Assembly (NCBI RefSeq): GCF_031454135.1
Contig: NZ_JAVDQF010000001.1
Span: 868,001 to 932,000, forward strand
Reading direction: 5' to 3'
DNA length: 64,000 nt
DNA from: Arthrobacter russicus
Lineage (GTDB): Bacteria > Actinomycetota > Actinomycetes > Actinomycetales > Micrococcaceae
Position numbers and translations under genes: made by a program. Positions 54,665 to 61,784 of this stretch are shown here, piece after piece; positions within the stretch are counted from its first letter, which is position 1, and each line of letters starts with the position of its first letter. A model generated the notes under the pieces. That model was not told where the DNA came from and made no database searches. It worked only from the letters and a program-made list of their open reading frames with translations.

Positions 54665-55614
54665 CCCGCTACGATGTTTCGACCTTCGGCGAGGGCCAAC
54701 TCCGCCTGACTGTGCCACGCGGCGACCGGCTGCTGACCGCACGGAGCCTTTCCATGACCGCAGCCGGTTCCGAGGCCAACGTCGCCGGTTTACTCGCCCA
54801 GTTGGGCCATCAGACCATGTGGGGGTCTCTGGTTCCGGTCGGCGAACTCGGCGACCGGATCCTCAACGAATACCGTGCCGTCGGAGTGGACCTGAGCCAC
54901 GTCAAACGCACCCAAGAAGGCAGAGTCGCCTTGTACTTCCTCGAATCAGGGGAAGCTCCGATGCCCGGAAGGGTCACCTACGACCGCGAGCACACGCCGT
55001 TCCGGGACATCGAACCGGCATCCTTCGAGTGGGACGCGGTGCTGGACACCAGAGTTCTTTTCGTCACCGGGATCACCACCGCATTGACGGAGAAAACCAG
55101 TGCCTTCATCCGCTATGCGGTGACCGAGGCGCACCGACGAGGCATTGAAGTGGCCTTGGACGTCAACTACCGTTCGCTGCTCTGGAGTCCGGAGGACGCC
55201 CGGAACACGCTCCGACGGCTATTGGGCTACGTCGATATCCTGTTCTGTTCCCGGCAGGACGGGCAACGGGTCTTCGGTATCGTCGGAGACAATGGCGAGC
55301 AGGTTGTGCAGGCACTTCGCGAGAGCACTGGAGTCGAAACCGTGATCAGCACGGACCGGGTGAATGGCGTGTACTACGCGGGGCCGGAAGGCAGCAAAAA
55401 TTACGAGGTTGCAGTGGTGCCGGTGACCGATCGGCCCGGAGCCGGAGACGCATTCGTTGCCGGAACCCTTGACGGGCATCTCAATGGAGACATCCTCGCC
55501 GGGATCGGGCACGGTCTGCGCACCGCCAGTTACGCCTTGACCCACCATGGCGATTTGACCCATATCGACCGCGCGGATCTCACCGCACCTGCCTCCAGCG
55601 ACATCGTCCGCTGA
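54661..55614 (+). CDS. PfkB-family carbohydrate kinase (KdgK-like)
   Basis: 317 residues, ribokinase fold. AAGSEANVAGLLAQLGH and GSLVPVGELGDRILNEYRAVGVDLSHV near the N-terminus, LDVNYRSLLWSPEDARNTL typical of 2-keto-3-deoxygluconate kinases, and PfkB signature 2 DRPGAGDAFVAGTLDG with catalytic Asp. In this operon it is the only kinase, so it probably phosphorylates the imported sugar acid or lactone before the UlaD-like step. Coupled to UlaF by ATGA. Confidence 0.87.
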   Translation: MTRYDVSTFGEGQLRLTVPRGDRLLTARSLSMTAAGSEANVAGLLAQLGHQTMWGSLVPVGELGDRILNEYRAVGVDLSHVKRTQEGRVALYFLESGEAPMPGRVTYDREHTPFRDIEPASFEWDAVLDTRVLFVTGITTALTEKTSAFIRYAVTEAHRRGIEVALDVNYRSLLWSPEDARNTLRRLLGYVDILFCSRQDGQRVFGIVGDNGEQVVQALRESTGVETVISTDRVNGVYYAGPEGSKNYEVAVVPVTDRPGAGDAFVAGTLDGHLNGDILAGIGHGLRTASYALTHHGDLTHIDRADLTAPASSDIVR

Positions 55615-55695
55615 AGCATGAGGCCCCCGTTACTTCGGGCGGCAAAAATATTCTTGCGGCGCCCGTGGGTTCCGCTCAGCAGCAAAGGAACGGCA

Positions 55696-57051
55696 ATGGC
55701 GTCTTCCAAGGCAACCGCAGAAACCCCCGCTTTCACCCGACCCAACGGACTCACTCGCTACCGATACGTGATTTTGGCGTTCCTCTTTGCCGCCACTTTC
55801 ATCAATTACCTGGACCGGGCCACACTGTCCGTGGTCAAAGGCGATATCCAAAACGAGATCGGCGCGAGCGAAACCCAGATGGGGTTCATCCTCTCTGCTT
55901 TCGCCTGGTCAATCACCCTGGTCATCCTGGTTTTCGGCGTCTTGATGCAGAAATTCGGCGCTCGGACGATCGGCACTGCCAGCATCGGCGGTTTCTCCCT
56001 GATGACTTTGCTGACTGCCACTGCCACGACTTTCCCGATGCTTGCGGTGTTCCGGTTCGGACTCGGCGTCTTTGAAGCACCGACTTTCCCGTTGAACTCG
56101 AATTTGGCCCGGAACTGGTTCCCGCGCAGTGCCAGGGCCAAAGCCGTCAGCATCTACATGACCGGTTCATTCTTTGGCCTGGCTTTCGCGGTCCCGCTGC
56201 TCGGCTGGATTTTGGGGATTTTCAACAGTTGGCATTCGGTCTTCATCTTCGCCGGCGTCTTGGGGCTGATGATCACGGTGCTGTGGTGGGTCTTCGTGCG
56301 CAGTGTGCCCAACCAGTCGAAAAGAGTTTCGCAGGCTGAGATCGACCTGATCAACAGCGAACCGGAAGCGCCGGTCGTCGTCGATCCTCCGAAGCCCGAC
56401 CGCCGGGACTGGCGCTCGGTGTTTTTCGAACGGCGTCTGGTCGGAATCTACTTGGGTGCCTTCGGTACGTCGACGGTGGTCTTCTTCTTCATCACCTGGT
56501 TCCCCGACTACCTGGCTTCGCAGCTGGGCTTCAATTTCAAGACCGGTGGTGCGTTCGTGGCCGCGCTGCCCTTCATCTGCGGCATGATCGGAATGCTGAC
56601 CAGCGGATGGCTGTCCGACCGGTTGGTCAAGACCGGCAAGAAACCTGGCGAAGCTCGACGGGTCAGCGTGACCATCGGCCTCAGCGGCGTAGTGCTCATC
56701 GCGGTCATCCCGCTTCTGGGCCGCGACAATACCGCGGCGATCATGGCGATACTGTGCATCTCATTCTTCTTCGCCGGCATGGCGAACACCGCCTGGCTGT
56801 TGGCTGCGGAGATTTCAAAGCCCCGGTTGCTCGGACTGACCACGGGAGTCTACGGCTTTTGGGTCAATCTCTTCGGTGCGTTGACGCCGATCGTCGTCGG
56901 CGTGATCCTCGATGCCACCGGAAAGAACTACAGCATGGTCTTCGGTTACGTTGGCGGAACCGCACTGCTCGGCGCACTCGCCTACATCTTCATCGTGGAC
57001 AAAGTGGAACCGTCGGCCGATCGGAGATTCCCGGACGGCGTCCCCAGCTGA
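55696..57051 (+). CDS. MFS transporter, anion:cation symporter (ACS) type
   Basis: About 451 residues, 12 helices. FINYLDRATLSV is characteristic of the ACS/GudP-ExuT-like group that imports sugar acids such as glucarate and hexuronates; GVFEAPTFPLNSNLARNWFPRSARAKAVSIYM also fits. ATG 55696 has AAAGGA upstream; the open frame from 55618 is not preferred. Last gene of the operon, 82 bp after the kinase. Its family supports an unphosphorylated sugar acid as substrate. Confidence 0.87.
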   Translation: MASSKATAETPAFTRPNGLTRYRYVILAFLFAATFINYLDRATLSVVKGDIQNEIGASETQMGFILSAFAWSITLVILVFGVLMQKFGARTIGTASIGGFSLMTLLTATATTFPMLAVFRFGLGVFEAPTFPLNSNLARNWFPRSARAKAVSIYMTGSFFGLAFAVPLLGWILGIFNSWHSVFIFAGVLGLMITVLWWVFVRSVPNQSKRVSQAEIDLINSEPEAPVVVDPPKPDRRDWRSVFFERRLVGIYLGAFGTSTVVFFFITWFPDYLASQLGFNFKTGGAFVAALPFICGMIGMLTSGWLSDRLVKTGKKPGEARRVSVTIGLSGVVLIAVIPLLGRDNTAAIMAILCISFFFAGMANTAWLLAAEISKPRLLGLTTGVYGFWVNLFGALTPIVVGVILDATGKNYSMVFGYVGGTALLGALAYIFIVDKVEPSADRRFPDGVPS

Positions 57052-57102
57052 CCGCGCCAGTTCGTGTTGGATTGATCCGCCGCAGTTGGTGGCTCCGGAA
57101 CA

Positions 57103-57894
57103 TCAGCTGTTTGGGGCCACCAGGACGTCGATGCCGTTCTCCGCGAACGCTTCTACCTGGTCCGGGGTGATCCCGGAATCGGTGATCAACCGTTGGAAGT
57201 GGTAGCCCTCCATGGTGGCGAAAGCCCGCTGGCCGATCTTCGAGGAATCCGCCAGCATGTAGGCGTCCGCGGCCCGGCGGGCCATCAGCGAATTGACCGT
57301 CGCTTCGCCTTCGTCGGTGACCGTCGGCCCCACCAAAGGCTCGATCCCGTTGACCCCGATGAACGCGAAATCCAAGGCCACCTTCTGCAAGATGATGTCG
57401 GTGTACGGTCCGACCAGTTCATAGGAGCGCGGGTTGACGATGCCGCCGCAGACCATGATCTTGAAATTCGGCCGCACCGCGAGCTGGGCGGCGATATTGA
57501 TCGCATTCGTGACCACGGTCAAGGTGGGTTTGTTCGACGGCTCGGCCAAGTCTTCCCGGGTGGAGAGCACTTGGGCCAAAGCCGTGGACGTGGTTCCGCC
57601 GCACAACCCGATCACCGCCCCGCGCGGAATCAGTTCGCTGGCCGCCAACGCGATCTGGTGCTTCTGCGCCGCATGGTCGTCGCGGTTGTAGCGGCCCGGC
57701 AAATCGTAAGCCACCGATCCGGCGACAGCGCCGCCCCGGGTCCTGCTGAGCAGGCGTTCATTGGCCAGGGAATCCAAATCCCGACGTGCCGTGGCCGGCG
57801 AAATCGCGAGCTTGCTGACCAAATCCTCGACTTCGACTTGGCCGGACTGCGCCAATAGATCAAGGATCGCAGTCAGCCGCTCAGTACGGTTCAT
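57103..57894 (-). CDS. DeoR/GlpR-family transcriptional regulator
   Basis: 263 residues. N-terminal HTH (RTERLTAILDLLAQSGQVEVEDLVSKLAISPATARRDLDSLANERLLSRTRGGAV) and a DeoR sensor domain (AVIGLCGGTTSTALAQVL, TVVTNAINIAAQL, FAFIGVNGI, YMLADSSKIGQ). These proteins usually sense a sugar-phosphate intermediate. It is the last gene of the SIS-ROK-kinase-aldolase operon, 15 bases after the aldolase, so likely an autoregulated AgaR-like repressor. Confidence 0.9.
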   Translation of the reverse strand: MNRTERLTAILDLLAQSGQVEVEDLVSKLAISPATARRDLDSLANERLLSRTRGGAVAGSVAYDLPGRYNRDDHAAQKHQIALAASELIPRGAVIGLCGGTTSTALAQVLSTREDLAEPSNKPTLTVVTNAINIAAQLAVRPNFKIMVCGGIVNPRSYELVGPYTDIILQKVALDFAFIGVNGIEPLVGPTVTDEGEATVNSLMARRAADAYMLADSSKIGQRAFATMEGYHFQRLITDSGITPDQVEAFAENGIDVLVAPNS

Positions 57895-57909
57895 CAGATG
57901 GCCCTTCCG

Positions 57910-58749
57910 TCAGGGTTTTTGCCCGAATAATCTCAATAGCCGCGAAACTTCCGGCACCAAAGCGGATCTGCCCGCTGCCAAATACTTCCGCGAATCCACT
58001 ACATCAGAGTTTTCGGCCAAAAACTCGCGCACCGCGCGGGTGAAGAAACCATTCAAATGCGTGGAAACATTGATCTTACGCATTCCGGCCGCGATTCCGC
58101 GCACCAGGGCCGCATCCGGCACGCCGGAGGAACCGTGCAAAACCAAGGGAACGTCAAGCCGCTGCCGGAGCTCCGCGATCCGTTCCAGGTTCAGCTCCGC
58201 ACTGCGCTCGGTCATCGCGTGCGAGGAACCGACCGCCACGGCCAGCGCATCGACTCCGGTCGCCGCAACGAAATCCGCCGCCTCGCCCGGGTCGGTCAGC
58301 ACCCCGGGAGCGTGTGCCCCGTCTTTTCCGCCGACTTCGCCCAATTCCGCTTCGACGTACACGCCACGCGCGTGCGCGTAGTCGGCGACCCGCCGGGTCA
58401 CCTCGACATTTTGCGCGTACGGCAAGTGCGCGCCGTCGTACATCACCGAACCGAAGCCCAAATCGACGGCGGCCAACGCCAGTGCCTCATCCTGGGCATG
58501 GTCCAGATGGACCGCGATCGGCACCGCAGCAGCCTCCGCCGCGGCCAGCGTGGCCCGGGCGATCGGCTCGAGTCCGCCGTGGTAGGCGACGCAGTTCTCC
58601 GAGATCTGCAGGATCAACGGCAGGCCCGCAGCCTCCGCACCGGCGATCAGCCCTTCCACCGTTTCCAGATGCAGCACGTTGAACGCGCCTTGGCCGGATT
58701 CGCCGGCCACCGCGGCCGCCATCAAGTCACGGGTAGGGGTCAAAGGCAT
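57910..58749 (-). CDS. Class II ketose-bisphosphate aldolase (tagatose/fructose type)
   Basis: 279 residues. Zinc TIM barrel: VAVHLDHAQDEALALAAVDLGFGSVMYDGAHLPY with catalytic Asp and first zinc His, YVEAELGEVGGKDG, VGSSHAM and VPLVLHGSSGV with the other zinc His residues, then INVSTHLN. GatY/KbaY-like features suit tagatose 1,6-bisphosphate cleavage. The ATG at 58749 shares one base with the kinase stop (TAATG), so the two are coupled. Confidence 0.87.
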   Translation of the reverse strand: MPLTPTRDLMAAAVAGESGQGAFNVLHLETVEGLIAGAEAAGLPLILQISENCVAYHGGLEPIARATLAAAEAAAVPIAVHLDHAQDEALALAAVDLGFGSVMYDGAHLPYAQNVEVTRRVADYAHARGVYVEAELGEVGGKDGAHAPGVLTDPGEAADFVAATGVDALAVAVGSSHAMTERSAELNLERIAELRQRLDVPLVLHGSSGVPDAALVRGIAAGMRKINVSTHLNGFFTRAVREFLAENSDVVDSRKYLAAGRSALVPEVSRLLRLFGQKP

Positions 58750-59666
58750 TAGGAAAGCTCCTCCACGATCAAATCCGATTCCAATTCTTGCCAGTCCGGC
58801 GAAATTTCCCCGGCTCCCGGCATCAGCACGGCAGCCGAGCCCCAGGCCGCAGCCCGGCACAGCAGCACCCGCAAGTCCAGTTCACCGGCGGCCAACACCG
58901 ATGCGGCACCGGCTACTGCGGCATCGCCGGCCCCGGTCGGGTTGCCGACCAGCGGTTGCGGCAGCCGAGCACTCAGCTGCCCGGGCCGGCCGGATTCGAA
59001 GCCCAGCATGCCCTCGGCGCCGTTGCTGACCAGGACCCGGTGCGCGCCGAGCCGCAGCAGCATCCGCGCTCCGGCAGCCAAGTCGCGTTCCCCGGTCGCT
59101 TCGAGGAGTTCGGCCCGATTGGGTTTGAGCAAATCCGCCCCGGCGCTCGCCGCGGAAAGCAGCCCGCCGCCCGAAGCATCCACCACTGCGGGGATTCCGG
59201 CATGCCGGGCCAAAGCCACCAGTCCCGGATAGAAATCCGCCGGCGCTCCTTCCGGCAACGAACCCGACCCCACCAGCACCGCCGCCCCCGGCAACTCATC
59301 GGCTACCGCCGCGGCCAAGGCCTGCCATTCGGCGGGCAGCAGCGACGCGCCGAACTCATTGAAGATGCTGGTTTCGCCGTCCGTTTGGTCCACCAGGGCA
59401 ATGGTCCGCCGGGTTGCCGCGCCGACCGGGACCAGGCGGTGTTCGATCCCGCCCAGTCCGGCGGCGAGTTCCGTACCGGTGTCGCCGCCGGCCGTGGCGA
59501 CTGCGCGCACCGGGACACCCTGGCCGTGCAGCACCCGGGCCACATTGATCCCTTTGCCGCCGGCCCGCAGCAAGGGCGGGCGCACCCGATGCGATCCACC
59601 GGGGACGATGCCGGCCACTTGGTAGGTCAGATCGATTGCCGGATTAGGGGTCACCGTCACGATCAT
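58749..59666 (-). CDS. 1-phosphofructokinase/tagatose-6-phosphate kinase-family protein
   Basis: 305 residues, PfkB fold: TVTPNPAIDLTYQVAGIVPGGSHRVRPPLLRAGGKGINVARVLHGQG, PTGAGDAAVAGAAS with catalytic Asp. LacC/FruK group: in this operon it probably makes tagatose 1,6-bisphosphate for the adjacent aldolase. ATG 59666 overlaps the ROK gene stop by 4 bp (ATGA). Confidence 0.87.
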   Translation of the reverse strand: MIVTVTPNPAIDLTYQVAGIVPGGSHRVRPPLLRAGGKGINVARVLHGQGVPVRAVATAGGDTGTELAAGLGGIEHRLVPVGAATRRTIALVDQTDGETSIFNEFGASLLPAEWQALAAAVADELPGAAVLVGSGSLPEGAPADFYPGLVALARHAGIPAVVDASGGGLLSAASAGADLLKPNRAELLEATGERDLAAGARMLLRLGAHRVLVSNGAEGMLGFESGRPGQLSARLPQPLVGNPTGAGDAAVAGAASVLAAGELDLRVLLCRAAAWGSAAVLMPGAGEISPDWQELESDLIVEELS

Positions 59667-60610
59667 CGGGTTGCCCCGGAAGCTGCGAGCCACTCGGCCC
59701 GCCGTTGGTGGGCTTTCAGCGCCGATCCGATCAGACCGGCATTCTGGCCCAATGCCGCCCGAAGCAGCTCGGGCCTCGGCTGGAAGCTCAGCAGCTCATC
59801 GATCCGGCGACTCAGCGGGAGCATCAGGTCGTCCCCCGATTCGGCCAATCCGCCGCCCAGCACCACTTTGCTGGTGCCGATCATGGCAACCGCCTGAGCG
59901 ATCGAAAAGGCCAAGGTCTGCACGGCGTCGGCCCAGACTTCTCCGGCCGTGGCGTCGCCCTGTTTGGCCAAGGCCAGGACCTCCCGGGCTCCGCCGTCGA
60001 ATCCCGGCGTCCGGGCCGCATAGCGTTTGGCGATCGCGCCGGCCGAACCGGTGCCCTCCACGATGCCGAGCCCGCCGTCCGGGTGCGGCGCCAAGGCATG
60101 GCCCACCTCGCCGGCATAACCGCCGGCTTTGAGCCGTTGCCCGTCGACGTAGAGCGCGGCCGCGATTCCGGTGCCCACGACCAGGATCATCGCGTTGTCC
60201 GCGTGCCGCGCGGCGCCGAGCGCCACCTCGGCGTCGCCCGCGGTCCCGACGTCGTGGCCGAAGGCGACCGGCAGGCCGAGCCGGTCTTCCAGTACCGCCC
60301 GGAACGGGAATTCCCGCCAGCCGAGATTCGCCGCATAGACCCCGACGCCGCGCACTTCGTCTACCAGACCGGGCACAGTCAGCCCGACCGCTTCGATCCG
60401 GACTTCCGGATGCTGCGATTGGTAGCGCTGCACCAGCTCGGCGAGGAAATCGACCAGGACCTCCCCCGGGCGTCCGGGGTCCAATGCCGTACGGAAGCGC
60501 TGGATGTCGACGATCTCCGGGATCTGCCCCGGATCGGCTCCCAGCACCAGGCCGGCCTTGGTATCAGTGCCGCCGACGTCGAAAGCCAGTACGGCGGATG
60601 TGTTCTCCAT
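59663..60610 (-). CDS. ROK-family sugar kinase
   Basis: 315 residues. ATP-binding AFDVGGTDTKAGLVLG, catalytic FGHDVGTAGDAEVALGAARHADNAMILVVGTGIAAALYVDG, and the ROK segment AGGYAGEVGHALAPHPDGG, in which the usual zinc cysteines are absent. Likely phosphorylates an amino sugar such as N-acetylgalactosamine, inferred from its neighbours. Starts 20 bases after the SIS gene stop. Confidence 0.87.
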   Translation of the reverse strand: MENTSAVLAFDVGGTDTKAGLVLGADPGQIPEIVDIQRFRTALDPGRPGEVLVDFLAELVQRYQSQHPEVRIEAVGLTVPGLVDEVRGVGVYAANLGWREFPFRAVLEDRLGLPVAFGHDVGTAGDAEVALGAARHADNAMILVVGTGIAAALYVDGQRLKAGGYAGEVGHALAPHPDGGLGIVEGTGSAGAIAKRYAARTPGFDGGAREVLALAKQGDATAGEVWADAVQTLAFSIAQAVAMIGTSKVVLGGGLAESGDDLMLPLSRRIDELLSFQPRPELLRAALGQNAGLIGSALKAHQRRAEWLAASGATR

Positions 60611-60630
60611 ACGAAAAGTCTAGGTGCGGC

Positions 60631-61533
60631 TCAGTCGTCCAGGATCACCGAGCGGCTCAGATGACGCGGCAGATCAGGGTCCAAGCCGCGGACCCGGGCG
60701 CGCTCCAGGGTCAGCTGGTGCACCTTGACCAATTCCGCCAAAGGGTGCAGCTCGCCGCCGAGGAACTCGGCCCCGGTGCGGGCCACTTCCTCGGCCAACC
60801 CGACCGGCGCCGGGCCGAAGATCCAGGTCGCCCGGCCCGGTGCGGCGATCGAGATCGGACCGTGCCGGTACTCCATCGCCGGGTAGGACTCGGTCCAGCC
60901 TTGGACGGCTTCGCGCATTTTCAGCCCGGCTTCGTGCGCCAGACCGATGGTCCAGCCGCGGCCGAGGAAGGTGAACTGTTCCGCCGCGATCAAGGATTCC
61001 GCGAGCTCTTCGTCCAGTACCTGCCGGGCTTGCGCCACGGCGAGCGTCAGGTCCAGGCCGAGGCTGCTCAACAGGTAGCTCAAGGCGGCGGTCGCGAACC
61101 GGGTCTGCACCACCGACTTCTCGTCCGCGTAGGAAAGCCCGATCACGGTATCCGCGAGTTCAACCGCCGGCGACGAGGTATCCCCGACGATCAGCGTGGT
61201 CGGTACCTTGCCGCGGAAATCGCGCAGGATTTCCAGTACCTCGGTCGTGGTGCCGGAACGGGTCAGCGCGATGATCGCGTCGTAATCCCGGTCCAGGTTC
61301 GCCTCCGAAGCGGCGTAGGCATCGGTCAGACCCAGCCCCGCAGCTTCCCGGGCAGCCGCATAGCTCTGCGCCATGAACCAGGACGTGCCACAGCCGACGA
61401 CGGCGACTTTGGCGCCGTGCGGCGGCAGCAGGTCCTCCCGTGCGGACTGGGCAATGGCCTGCTCCCAGACATCCGGCTGGCTGCGAAGTTCTGCCTCCAT
61501 GAAGGCACCGGTACGGACAAGGTAATCAGTCAT
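60631..61533 (-). CDS. SIS-domain sugar-phosphate isomerase/deaminase (AgaS-like)
   Basis: 300 residues with two SIS domains: VAVVGCGTSWFMAQSYAAAREAAG, IALTRSGTTTEVLEILRDF, FLGRGWTIGLAHEAGLKMREAVQGWTESYPAMEYRHGPISI. Resembles the isomerase half of GlmS and AgaS, which deaminates galactosamine 6-phosphate. Shorter than E. coli AgaS (about 384 residues). First gene of the operon; GGAG about 9 bases before ATG 61533. Divergent from the GH101 gene. Confidence 0.83.
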   Translation of the reverse strand: MTDYLVRTGAFMEAELRSQPDVWEQAIAQSAREDLLPPHGAKVAVVGCGTSWFMAQSYAAAREAAGLGLTDAYAASEANLDRDYDAIIALTRSGTTTEVLEILRDFRGKVPTTLIVGDTSSPAVELADTVIGLSYADEKSVVQTRFATAALSYLLSSLGLDLTLAVAQARQVLDEELAESLIAAEQFTFLGRGWTIGLAHEAGLKMREAVQGWTESYPAMEYRHGPISIAAPGRATWIFGPAPVGLAEEVARTGAEFLGGELHPLAELVKVHQLTLERARVRGLDPDLPRHLSRSVILDD

Positions 61534-61582
61534 AGGAACATTCTCCTGGTTCGGCTAGCAAAAGCTACTGCGAAGATATCAC

Positions 61583-61658
61583 GCGATGATGTTTCCTGAC
61601 GCAATCATCTACATTGCGATCATCTCAATACCTTAATTCAATCATTTTTTTGATTGAA
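61583..61658. promoter_or_regulatory. Candidate operator cluster between the SIS operon and GH101
   Basis: Three direct repeats GCRATSATST lie at 61583, 61601 and 61616, followed by a perfect inverted repeat TTCAATCA-T6-TGATTGAA (61637-61658). The block is AT-rich in an otherwise GC-rich sequence and sits in the 251-bp divergent region, 50-125 bases from the SIS start. Most likely site of the operon's DeoR-type regulator. Confidence 0.55.
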
Positions 61659-61784
61659 ACCTCTTGTCGCGCCATCGCTACTACGGCAAGATAGACGCAA
61701 CCCCGGATCTGCATAGTGCCTGCACATCCGGTTCACACGGTTGGCAAAGCAGCCGCTGGACGCACACTCGACGAGGAGAGCAAG

